From NCBI GenBank assembly GCA_002914845.1, contig JXTC01000005.1, forward strand, positions 2,075,851 to 2,139,850: a stretch of 64,000 bases of DNA. Direction: 5' to 3'. The DNA comes from Trema orientale. Lineage: Eukaryota > Streptophyta > Magnoliopsida > Rosales > Cannabaceae. Numbering within the stretch: position 1 is the stretch's first letter; each line of letters opens with the position of its first letter. This document shows positions 11,301-21,764 of this stretch, piece by piece. Under the pieces are notes generated by a model, which worked only from the letters and a program-made list of their open reading frames with translations, searched no databases and was not told where the DNA came from. The translations under genes were made by a program, and so were the position numbers.

Positions 11301-11710
11301 ATTGCCACACAAGCCGCCACTGACCACTCGAACCTTCTAAGCCGACCAAGCCCAACCCACCTCTACCTCCTCCGATGCTTCTTTCTCTCTACCACCCTCG
11401 GGAAGTCGCTGAGTTGACTCGGTCCCGAAAGTCACCAACCAAGCCGATCTCAGCCGCCCCCGAGGCCTCAACTTCGGCCACCAGCTCGAGTGGTCACGCC
11501 TTTATCTCCAGCTCCAACCACAAGATCTCCATCGACACATTCATCTCGCGGCCCCGTACATCGCCGCTTGCCCACCAAGAGTTTCCTCGCAAGTTTCAGA
11601 GAAAAAAGGTTTGACTACCTTTTTTTCATTGGTTTTTTAACTCTTTGTTATACTTTGCCTACCTTCTACTTGATAAATTACCTAAATGAAGTTTTCTTCA
11701 CTTTGTAGTT
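11301..11710 (+). other. GC-rich open frame of unknown origin, possible captured fragment
   Basis: Between about 11290 and 11620 the composition shifts to C-rich, gene-like DNA in an otherwise AT-rich block. A frame at 11375-11614 (79 codons) is rich in Ser, Pro, Arg and Thr, with parts like SPTKPISAAPEAST. I know no family for it. A possible donor (AAG then GTTTGA) occurs near 11608. It is divergent to MsrB and could be a 5' exon of a neighbouring gene carried along, or a captured fragment. Confidence 0.3.
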
Positions 11711-11719
11711 ATGTAATGA

Positions 11720-13930
11720 CTTCCATATATTTGATAAATTGTCTAAATGAAGTTGTTACTCGATGGCTTTTGTTTGTGTTAAAAATTGAATATTTTAGCA
11801 TGTAATAATCAATGGGTGGAATATTGTGTGTTTTCAAATGATTTTGGACTGAATTTGTGATTATAAATGGATTTTGGGACTGATTTTTGTGTGTATTGGA
11901 TTGATTTGTGACAATGACAGTTTTCTGTGTGATGGATCGTCACAAATTGTGCCGAAGAATGGCGGAGATCAAGAGGAAGGTGTAATTTTGTGTGTTTTTG
12001 GAATTATTTTGGACTGAATTTGTGACTACAAACGAATTTTGGGACTGATTTTTGTGTGTGTTGGATTGATTTGTGACAATGACAGTTTTTTGTGTATTGG
12101 ATCGTCACAAATTATGACAATTTTTGTAAGACACGCACAAAAATTGTGACTAACAGTCACAAATCAGGATTCGTTGCACAAAAATATGATTGTCATGAAT
12201 TATGTATTTGATATTACAAATCAGGTTTCGTTGCACAAAATTATGACTGTCATGAATTATGTATTTGGTATCACATGTGTGTATATATATATATATAAAC
12301 CATTTAATTTGTTGTCCAATGTGAATACGTATTTTGCTTTTGTAAGACGAACACAAAATTTATGACAAATGGTCACAAATCAAGGTTACATGGAGCCAGT
12401 TTGGTAGAACTGTAGATTTTAAAAAAAACACTTTTAGCTGTGCTGAGGAGAAAATCCGTTCTAGCATAAAGCAGCTGAGTGTTTAGTAAACTGTAATTAA
12501 AAAGTGCTGTAACTAGAAAAAACTATATTAGAGTGTTTGGTAAACTGTATCACTGAACTGTAGTAGAAATATAGAATAAATATAGAATGACCAAAATAGA
12601 CATCTTAGCATATTTTGCAAAGAGCTAATTAAATAAATATGTTAATACTCAAATAAATAGACATCTTGGCTAGAAAAAATTTCAAGTCAATACTCAGAAG
12701 AAGCTTATGAGTCAATCTGTTTCATGATCAGACGGGAACTTCCCTTTGTTTCTCAATACTCCTATTTTTGGTAAATAATGAAGCAAAACCCAAATTCTGT
12801 ATCTCTACACATCAAATGAATCACACCAACAAAAACTCAAATTACCACAGCTAAATCCAACAAAATAATCAAAGACTTATTGAGCCCATAAGTTTTAACA
12901 CCATTATAATCAAATAAAGAAGAGTACAAGCACAAAATCATACCCAGAATTGGGAATTAAAGAGACGGCTTCACGAATAGTTTATACTAAGACTCTAAGA
13001 GATATATGATAAAAATAAAGGAAAATAAAAGACAAAAAAATAAGAAAAAAATCGACAAAGTGAGCAAATCTCATGAGATTTTTCTTTACTAATTCACTTG
13101 GGTTGGGAAAAAGGGTACTGCGAGTTGGAGAAGAAAATTTTGTTGGAGATTAAGAAGAAGAGAGATAAGGGAGTAAGAAGATAAAAAAAGGAAAGTCGTG
13201 CCTTTAGTAATGAATAGAGGGGTAATGCTGGGTATTTTAATAATTAATCTGGGATATTTTTGTGATTTTGATTAAATCATTAAGGAGCAAAATAGATTAC
13301 CACACAATTTGAAATCTGAAGCTGGGTTACGACCGCTTCCGTTTTCCGCTTTAGCTGGGTCTTAAATTGTTGAATAATCTACTTTTTAATAGTTTACCAA
13401 ACACACTTTGGGTAGAAACTTCTAAATAAAGCGCTTTTAGTTTGTCACAAAGCTAACCCAAACTGGGCTATGGTACAAACATTATAACTGACATGAATTA
13501 TGTGATTGTTAGTATTACATATATTGACTACTAATAGAAAACATGATTTTCCTTATAAAATTAAATTTGTATTAAACAAATGTTACTATGCCATTGTTGC
13601 CCAATAGGGAATAATACTTATCTTATTTTGTAATGTTGGCACAAATTTTATTACTAAGAGTCACAAATCACGATAACATGTCAAGATTGTACAAATTACG
13701 GTAATAAAATCTCACAGTGTCCGTAACAACGTAAAATAAACTGTGACCTTGAGTCCAAAAATTATGACCACGAGTCACAAATCGTGACTACTTCAAAGTT
13801 AGTAACAATGGAAAACAAAATTTCTAATTCTAAAAAAAAAAATTCCTTAAAAAAATTTGAGATGATAAGCTGTCAAAAAATTGTTACAAGTGGTCACACA
13901 ACTTAGTATCGCATAAAGGCATTTTCGGAA
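11720..13930. repeat. Repeat region rich in GTCACAAAT motifs
   Basis: Both sides of the MITE at 12394-13469 carry a recurring GTCACAAAT(C) motif: near 11938, 12104, 12155, 12371, 13660 and 13765, with related forms near 12210 and 13893, and often inverted partners such as ATTGTGAC. Such clustered short motifs resemble subterminal repeats of CACTA-type transposons, but I find no matching terminus. No coding is visible. Confidence 0.45.
12394..13469. mobile_element. MITE-like DNA element, about 1.08 kb
   Basis: Ends read AGCCAGTTTGG and, in reverse complement, AGCCCAGTTTGG. ATGG lies directly on both sides (12390-12393 and 13470-13473). Further inside, both ends have related TTTGGTAAACT blocks. 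No transposase is present. PIF/Harbinger or hAT-derived are both possible; the end sequence is closer to Tourist-like elements. Confidence 0.55.
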
Positions 13931-14059
13931 TGAGCTTTTTTTCTCTCTCTAAAAACTGCTAGAAATGTAATTTTTTGCTCATAGAAAAGAAATTTTGAAA
14001 AACACTTCTAGAAAAATAAAGTGAAGGCAAAATACTCCTATTTACCTTAATTTCTCCAA

Positions 14060-16640
14060 TTATTTTGGGGCTTATTATACAAATACGGGAAAAAGTCAAG
14101 AGCCTTTAAAAAATACGAAATGGATGAAACTATTAAAAAAATACGGCATACGGTTGCTAAACTTTAGAAAAATACGGACATGCTGATGTCACTTATCAGC
14201 TACCGAAATTTAAGAAAAAGAAGAAAAGAGGATAAAGAAAGCGTTGTGCTATTGCCAAATTGAAATCACCAACATGTTGATATCAGTACACGCCGAAGCC
14301 TGCAGTGTTTCATCATTTTTTAAATTTTTTTAATTTCTATAATTATTTTAGCTTTTTTTTTTCTTTGCCATTGTTTTGAATTTTTGCACATAATATATTA
14401 TATATTTTATGCATGTGTGATTATTTTTGGAATTTATTTTTAATTCTTCTACCTCAATTTTTTGAATATATTTAAAAAAAAATTCCAAGCCATAATTTTT
14501 TAGCAATAAAAACATCGAAATTCTTATTCTCATTTTTTGGAGACTACAAATAACCTAAAATGATACCTATGATAATTTATTTAATTTTATTATTATTTTT
14601 TTCCAAAAAGAACATCCAACTCTCATTCAAAAATATACCGATACCATAAGAAATATAATAAGATACCTATGATGATTTCTTTTTTTTCAATTTCCTCAGA
14701 TACATAAGTAATTTGATAAGATACATAGAGTGATCTTTTTTTCCCTGGTATATTAATGTCGAATGCACAACTTCCTTTCTAATTTCCTCATATACCATAC
14801 ACAAATTTCAATTTCTTCAGATAGTGTAAGTAACTAGGTAAGATAAAAACATTCTTTTTTTCAATTATGTCCAACTCCCTTTTTCAATTTTGTGGATACC
14901 ATAGGTAACTTAATAAGATACCTATGATTTTTTTTTTTCAATTTCTCATGTTATTGTGCATAGCATAGTAAAATAACTATAGTACTTTTTATTTTTATAA
15001 TAATAAGAATCGTCTTATTCTCGTTCTAATTTTCCTAGATACTAGAAGTAACCAGGTAGGATACCTATGGTAATATTCCTCTTTTTCTATTTTTCTTTTC
15101 ATAGAATTTTCAACTCCATTTCCAAATTCATAAGTAACATAGGTAGCACTATAGAATACTTATGTAACTTTCTTTTTTTTCTTTCTTTTTTTTCACAATT
15201 TCTCCAGTTATGAGAAACTATACATAACTAGGTAAGATACTTACAGTAATTTATTTTTAGGCAAAAAGGAACATCTAACACTCATTCTAATTTCTCCAAA
15301 TACCATAAATTTATAGCTAAGATACCTAGAGATACTTAGGGTAACATTCCTAAATATTTTTAGAACGACCAGCTCTATTCTATTACCTTGTTATCATAGA
15401 TGAGTCGGGAACAAAGAGAGTGATCGATAGTAACCAAGTGGGTGATCATCCTTAAATCACCTTCAACAAGAAAAAAGAAGAAATAAAGAAAGAAAAAAAT
15501 TATTTAAACAAGTTTAAAATGACAAAAATTAATTTTTATCATTTAAAGTTAGTAAGATATCATAGTAACTTACTAAGATACCTGTAGATTTTTTTTTCCC
15601 CAATTTATCTTGTTATCGTACATAGTATAATAAGATACCTAAAGTAATTTATCTTTTTATAACAATAAAAATCATCGAGTTTCTCATTCAAATTTCCCTA
15701 GATACCAGAAGTAACCATGTAGGATACCTATAGTAATATTCCTATTTTTTATTTTTTTTTTCATAGAATGTTTAACTCCTTTTCCAATTTCACGGGTAAC
15801 ATAGGTAATACTATATGATACTTATATAACTTTCTTTTTTCTTTTTTTTTTATTCACAATTTCTATAGCTATAAGATACCATACATAATCAGGTAAGATA
15901 CTTATAGTAATTCTTTTTTTTTTTTCAGACAATAAAGAATGCCTAAAACTCATTCCAATTTCTCTGAATATCACATATTTATAGTTAAGATACTTAGAGA
16001 TACCTAGGGTAATATTCCTAAAATTTTTAGAACGACCAACTCTAAACTATTATCCCGTTATCATAGATGAGTTGGGAACAAAGAGAGTAACTAATGGTAA
16101 CTAAGTGAGTGATCGTCCTTAAATCGCCTATTAAAAATGTAGGATTCACCGATAGAAAAGAAAAAACAAAGAAAGAAAAATTTATTTAAAGAAGTTTCAA
16201 AAGAAAAAATATTAACTTTTATCATTTAAAGTTTCTATTTAAAAAACAAAAAGAAGAAGAAAAGAGCAAATGGACGTTTTTAAAGAATTAAAAGAGGCAA
16301 AAGGAAAAAAATAAAATAAATAAATACAAAAACAAATAAAAAACACGGGTAGCAAATAGGACAAAAAGACAAAGAGAAAGTAAAACTGAAAAACGAAATA
16401 AGAAAACCAAGTAATGAAAAAACATAAAAGTGAAAAAATAAAAAAGAAAGGTAGGTACCTTTCTGATTTGCTGCGTAATGCAACTTTATTTCATTTTTTT
16501 GGCCTTGTGTATGGCCACGTCTTGATACGCACACAATTTTTCATGTCAGCCGTATTTCCGTATTTTGTAAATATGAGGTCGTATTTTTCAAAACACTAGT
16601 CTCCGCATACCGTATAAATCAAATGTTTGGGCCAAACACG
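14060..16640. repeat. AT-rich repeat block with a ~0.66 kb tandem duplication
   Basis: The edges carry related inverted AAAATACGG blocks (about 14100-14180 and 16550-16620), which may be degenerate terminal repeats. Inside, two copies of a unit of about 665 bp lie in tandem (about 14930-15530 and 15590-16200): for example AGAACGACCA occurs at 15362 and again near 16030, and TCATAGATGAGT also recurs at that spacing. Short GATACCTA blocks recur throughout. No coding is visible. Confidence 0.5.
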
Positions 16641-17272
16641 GTACCGGCTCTAATTTTCTCATTATTTTGCTTTGCGGAGCTATGTCTTTGAAAAGCCCAA
16701 TAGCCTTCAGTACTCCCTCCTGTCGGTGGGCCCAAAGCCCAATGGGTCATCTTTGGACCCGTTTGGTTCAGGTTTATTTTTATTTTGTTTTATTTCACTA
16801 AAAATGATTATGAATGAAACCTGAAAAAATAGAAACCCTTTTATTCATTTATTTATTTGTTTATTTATCGCTCACTACTATCGTCTTCGTCTCTCTATAG
16901 TGTCTCTCTCTTTTTTTTTTGCCCTTTCCCCAAATCGATCGAGTTGTCTTGTCTGGCCATGTCGTCTTGGACCCCAAAGCCTCAACCAGCAGTCCCATGC
17001 TTATGTATCTCACTGATTCAGTGAAGAAGTTGGGTATTTTAATATGTGATTAGGGGTTTTATGATGTGTTATTTTACCTGAATCTTTTGGTGGAGTTTGT
17101 TTAGGGTTTATGGTGGAGGTTTCTTATGGTTTTTCTTCTGTTCTTTTATCTGCCATTTTGACCTAGTTCTTGGGTATGTCTTTTTATTATTTAGGGACTT
17201 GTTTATGTCTTTATATGTGATTTCGACTAGTTGGGTTTCTTTTGGGTTTACTTGTTTTTTTTTTTTTTTTTT
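16641..17272. other. Unassigned DNA before the first gap
   Basis: Nothing recognisable. It includes a short gene-like frame beginning ATGTCGTCTTGG near 16959, preceded by a pyrimidine-rich leader, which ends after about 20 codons. A poly-T run leads into the assembly gap. Confidence 0.35.
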
Positions 17273-17730
17273 NNNNNNNNNNNNNNNNNNNNNNNNNNNN
17301 NNNNNNNNNNNNNNNNNNNNNNNNNNNNNNNNNNNNNNNNNNNNNNNNNNNNNNNNNNNNNNNNNNNNNNNNNNNNNNNNNNNNNNNNNNNNNNNNNNNN
17401 NNNNNNNNNNNNNNNNNNNNNNNNNNNNNNNNNNNNNNNNNNNNNNNNNNNNNNNNNNNNNNNNNNNNNNNNNNNNNNNNNNNNNNNNNNNNNNNNNNNN
17501 NNNNNNNNNNNNNNNNNNNNNNNNNNNNNNNNNNNNNNNNNNNNNNNNNNNNNNNNNNNNNNNNNNNNNNNNNNNNNNNNNNNNNNNNNNNNNNNNNNNN
17601 NNNNNNNNNNNNNNNNNNNNNNNNNNNNNNNNNNNNNNNNNNNNNNNNNNNNNNNNNNNNNNNNNNNNNNNNNNNNNNNNNNNNNNNNNNNNNNNNNNNN
17701 NNNNNNNNNNNNNNNNNNNNNNNNNNNNNN
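17273..17730. other. Assembly gap (458 N)
   Basis: Unknown bases inside the composite insertion, between a poly-T run and a copy of the COA4-like 3' flank. The gap could hide a further COA4-like copy, because the sequence after it begins in the middle of that gene's downstream flank. Confidence 0.99.
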
Positions 17731-17985
17731 TTTTTCATAAAACAATATTTGGCTCACTTGAGCTAACAACATTATGCTTCAGGTCATTTTGTTATCGCGG
17801 TTCTTAACAAACGAACTCCAGCTCCTTAGGAAAAGAACTGGAAGTAAGGAATTATAATTAAAAGAAAGCTACTTGATATTGTCAAAAGGATAGATTGTCA
17901 TGCCCAAAAAAAAGTTAAAAAAAATAATAATAAAAATAAATTATTATAATTAGAAAGCTACATGATGGTTATTAACTGTAGAGTA
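17731..17985 (+). repeat. Copy of the COA4-like 3' flank
   Basis: Nearly identical to about 8871-9110. It breaks off at GTAGAG, where homology switches abruptly to the interior of the T element (compare about 6228 in T1), showing a rearrangement junction. Confidence 0.75.
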
Positions 17986-18279
17986 AGTATATATATAAAA
18001 CATTGAACCAGAATAATTTATAATTAAATTGCACTTGTATACCCCACCTAATGACACATATATGCTGACATTGAAATATATGCCATGGCACCGGCCAATG
18101 TTTGTCATCTCTCATCCACCTGGGTTTCCAATATGATGAAACTTCTCACTCAATAGCCTTCCAAATTGTCTCGTTAGGCATTATGTTAGAACTTGTCTTT
18201 TAAAGTTTCTAGCACTCAAGCAAGTTCTTTTAATATTTCATTCTTTGGTCTTTCTCTAGCAGACTGTACAGAACATTGA

Positions 18280-18875
18280 GGTCATGTTTGGTACACTGTA
18301 TAAGAACTCTGTATTGTATTAATTAAACATAATACGGTGTTTGGTTGTGCTTTTGTATTGTATTATTTAATGCGATATCAAAATTTAATACAATACGGGG
18401 AGTATTATCTAATACAGAATAAAAAGTCTGTATTACACTGTATTACATAATTTTAACTTTAACTTAGTATTGTACAATACTCACTCTCCTCACTTTTTCT
18501 ATTCTTAATTTCTCTCTCATCACATTCTCTCTCTCACATCACTTTATTCTTTTCTAAAGTGATATTTTTCTAAATAAATTTTTAAAAGTGGTATTTTTCT
18601 AAATTTATATTTAAAAAGTGGTTTTTTCGTAAATAATTTTTTTAAAAGTGGTAATTTTACAAGTGATATTTTCGTAAATATTTTTTAAAAATGATATTTT
18701 TCTAAGTAAAATTTTGAAAATAGTATTTTTCAAAATTAAGTTTTTAATACAACATCTAAATACAAATGCAAAACCAAACATAGTACTGCAATAGAATAAT
18801 ACAATACAATTCAATCCAATACAATACATCACAATACAATACAATACAATACAATATGGCACATCAAACATGGCC
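18280..18875. mobile_element. Tourist/Harbinger-like MITE, 596 bp
   Basis: Inverted ends GGTCATGTTTGG and GGCCATGTTTGA, with a TGA duplication on each side (18277-18279 and 18876-18878). The uninterrupted site is visible in T1 near 7796-7806. The right half is rich in AATACAATAC repeats. Ends and 3-bp duplication fit the PIF/Harbinger group. It has no coding. Confidence 0.75.
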
Positions 18876-19165
18876 TGAAGTTCTTATTATTTGCTATATT
18901 ATATTTTGGGCAGATCCTGTGGTATTGTGTATTTGTTATCATGCTGTTTATATTTTGGCTAAATGATAATATTACTTTCAATATGTTTATTGTGGTCATA
19001 GATTTACCAACAGTTCTACATTGAAGTTCTTATTGTTTGCTATATTATATTTGGGACAGATGCTGTGGTATTGTGTGTATGTTACCATGCTGTTTATATT
19101 TTGACTAAATGATAATATTACTTTCAATATGTTTGTTGTGGTCATAGATTTACCTACAGTTCTAC
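18876..19165 (+). repeat. ~145-bp tandem duplication inside T2
   Basis: The block beginning TGAAGTTCTTATT at 18876 is repeated from about 19023, with only a few differences. T1 and T3 have a single copy, so this duplication arose in T2 alone. Confidence 0.7.
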
Positions 19166-19282
19166 ACCTACACATCTCTTCACTTATGCTTATGGTATGT
19201 GTAGGAAAAGATCTTTCTTTACACATATTTAATTTTTACCTACAAATATATGTGTAGGTAAATGTCTTATTTTCTTGTAGTG

Positions 19283-19930
19283 CATGTTGTTTAAATTTAA
19301 CTAATTTGTATCGTTTTGATACTAATAAAAAGGAAATAAATTTAGAAAACGTTTTCTAAGATAATTACTATGACAAATGAAAATTTTCATGTCTCTTTAA
19401 TTAATCATAGATTTTAGGCGTTCCACCTAAAAAAAAATGATACAACATAATATAAAAGGTTTAATTTACCTATTAAAAAAAAGAGGTCTAAGTCACCCAC
19501 GAGAAAGGACAAGGCTGTAAAATCACCACACCAAACCAGACGACCCCAAAACCCAAGAAAAATGCTAATCATCCCGAGCGTGAATCGTGATAATTTGCCG
19601 AGCTGATGTGGCCTCTCTTTACAATGAGAATGAGTCCCATTCTTATTCTTTGTTTATTAAAAAGGTCAAAAAAAAAAAAAAAAAAAAAAGAAGAAACCGA
19701 AAAGTAAATCTGTCGAAGAACACTTAAAACCTCCTCTCCTCCTCCAGTTATCAATTTCGGCTCTAAATTGGAATAAAGTCATTATCTTACATTCTTCCTC
19801 TAGTCTTCCTTCAGATTCTCAATCGGTTTTTTCATTCTATAGATTTTTTTTTTCCCCATTTGCCCCCATTCTTGCAAACAAACCCACCACTAATAATGGA
19901 GGTTGCTAACGTAAATGAAACCCAAACCCA
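19283..19930 (+). promoter_or_regulatory. 5' flank of COA4-like copy G2
   Basis: The first part (19283-19555) matches the flank of copy G4 in reverse (about 24217-23945). Copy G4 lacks about 370 bp that are present here just upstream of the start codon (roughly 19557-19928). That extra DNA is rich in CCTCTTC-type pyrimidines and includes ATGs at 19896 and 19915, both out of frame with the gene. It probably contains the native promoter and leader, or else is a later insertion. Confidence 0.45.
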
Positions 19931-20466
19931 ATGGGGAGCGAACGATCACAGCCACCTTCAACTCCAACTCCAACTCCTCTTCACCAGAGCGATGCAGACG
20001 ACGACGACGACGACGACAACGTCAAACAGCTCAATGAGTGCTCTTCTCTCTACCTCGCCTTACAGGTATTCCCATTGTCGTCCCTAAAACCCAAAATTCT
20101 AAATTTTGTAATTTCTTAAATCTTTAAACCCTAAACCCTCATATTTTGCCTCTTTACTAATTTTGCAGGATTGTCTTGTAAACACTAATAGGAATTGGAA
20201 ATCTTGCCAGATCGGTATACTTACACATATTGCCCTCTTCTTCTTCTTTTCCTTTTATTTTTTTCTTTTTTAATCATTTGATTTTGTACAATTTTTGTTC
20301 CCGTTCTTTATTATCATGAATTATTATTATTATTATTATTATTATTATTTATTATTTATTATTTTCTTCTGGGTTATTGTTGTTTTTTTTTTTTAAAATG
20401 GTCTTAACAGAAGTTCAAGCTCTGAAATCGTGCAATGAGAGGAATAAGAATAACAAAGGCAAGTAA
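19931..20466 (+). CDS. COA4-like twin-CX9C protein, copy G2 (complete)
   Basis: Exons 19931-20065, 20169-20214 and 20411-20466 join in frame into 78 residues. The N-terminus is a Pro/Thr-rich stretch followed by a run of seven aspartates, then the twin CX9C core: Cys-SSLYLALQD-Cys, LVNTNRNWKS, Cys-QIEVQALKS-Cys. This fold is a disulfide-linked helical hairpin of the intermembrane space. The closest family I recognise is COA4, involved in assembly of cytochrome c oxidase. The start used is the ATG of MGSERSQPP; two upstream ATGs are out of frame. The tail (NKNNKGK) differs from copies G1 and G3 (KKNDKG). This copy keeps the longest 5' flank and may be closest to the parental gene. Confidence 0.75.
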
Positions 20467-20700
20467 GGATGGATATAACACAAACGACGCAGAGACAATA
20501 ATTTGAAATTCTCCGTTCCAAAAAAAAAATTGGGTATTACTGGATCGAGTTTATAAAGGATGTTATTCTCATCTTATTCTCGGTTTTTTGGCACTTAAAC
20601 TACAATACGACACGTCGTTTGTTGCTTATTCCCTTCAAAATAATGACAGATTGGATTATTTGTTAACGACTTGTTATTCGTTGATGCGTTTGGTGCTTCA
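20467..20700 (+). repeat. 3' flank of copy G2
   Basis: Matches the flank after G1, but ends at 20700 in the middle of a word shared with G1 (TTGGTGCTTCA), followed by an N and a long T run. See the neighbouring partial copy G3. Confidence 0.6.
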
Positions 20701-20701
20701 N

Positions 20702-20741
<40 letters not shown>

Positions 20742-21360
20742 GGTCTTAACAGAAGTTCAAGCTCTGAAATCGTGCAATGAGAGGAAGAAGAATGACAAAG
20801 GCAAGTAGGGATAGATACAACACAAATGACGCAGAGACTCTAATTCGAAATTTTGCCCCAAAAAAAAAAAATTGGCATTGTATTACTGGATCGAGTTTAT
20901 AAAGGATGTTATTGTCATCTATTCGTCTTATTCTCGGTTTTTTGGCACTTAAACTATAATACGACACGTCGTTTGTTGCTTATTCCCTTCATTATTAATA
21001 ATGACAGATTGTATTATTTGTTAACGACTTGTTATTCGTTGATGCGTTTGGTGCTTCACTCAGGGATATGCATATCATTTTTCATAAAACAATATTTGGC
21101 TTACTTGAGCTAACAACATTATGCTTCAGGTCATTTTGTTATCGCGGTTCTTAACAAACGAACTCCAGCTCCTTAGGAAAAGAACTGGAAGTAAGGAATT
21201 ATAATTAGAAGAAAGCTACTTGATATTGTCAAAAGGATAGATTGCCAAGCCCAAAAAAAATGTTAAAAATAATAATAATAACAATAAATTATTATAATTA
21301 GAAAGCTACATGGTGGTTATTAACTGTGGATGGATCGCCATACCAGAAAAAATCTTTCTA
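20702..21360 (+). pseudogene. COA4-like partial copy G3 (exon 3 and flank only)
   Basis: It starts in a poly-T tract corresponding to intron 2, then has exon 3 (20753-20808, ending KSCNERKKNDKGK and stop) and the 3' flank up to about 21360. Exons 1 and 2 are missing. The single N at 20701 and the long homopolymer make it possible that this tandem arrangement is an assembly artefact. Confidence 0.6.
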
Positions 21361-21764
21361 AGTAAACTAAAAAAATATTTTTAAATTTGCAACTCAAAAA
21401 ATCTTGAAAATATACAATAGTTCATCTTTCATTCTCTTCAAATCATTTTGTCCAGTTTATTTATTCTCTTATGTACACTTTCATATGCTAATGTGCTCGT
21501 TACTTTTTTTTTTAGTAAAAAATTTAACCACAAGTTGCAACTTAGACAACTTAGAAATCAAATTACTTTATATCGGAAAGTTCAGGTTGATGGGCTTAAT
21601 TATCATAATTAAAACTTTGAGGATCAAATTACCACAATTTAGATAGTTCAGGGACCATTTGTGCCATAACCACGTTGTTTAAATTTAACTAATTTGTATC
21701 GCTTTAATACTAATAAAAAAGGAAATAAATTTGCAAACTACATTTATAATCACTCATGGTTATT
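21361..21764. repeat. MITE remnant and flank block
   Basis: The segment to about 21670 ends with GTTCAGGGACCATTTGTGCC, closely matching one end of the MITE at 60384-60885. Directly after it, 21673-21732 repeats the GTTGTTTAAATTTAACT block that also follows T2 and flanks T3, so this is another broken copy of the COA4-like upstream flank. Confidence 0.5.

Larger units (their letters stand above)
17980..19282 (+). mobile_element. CACTA-like element, partial copy T2
   Basis: It matches the T1 interior from about 6228 and the T1 right end through the terminus TTGTAGTG at 19282. It lacks the left terminus and most of the middle: homology jumps from about 18140 to the region matching T1 7670. It carries a 596-bp MITE (18280-18875) and an internal tandem duplication. 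Downstream of its terminus the 5' flank of COA4-like copy G2 begins, as also happens beside T3. Confidence 0.7.

Noticed and set aside
17097-17807. Long open frames across 17.1-17.8 kb on both strands
   Set aside because: They exist only because they run through the 458-N gap.
21673-21732. Empty target site for the T element
   Set aside because: It shares the flank, but its left neighbour is a MITE end, so it is a broken flank copy and not a clean pre-insertion site.
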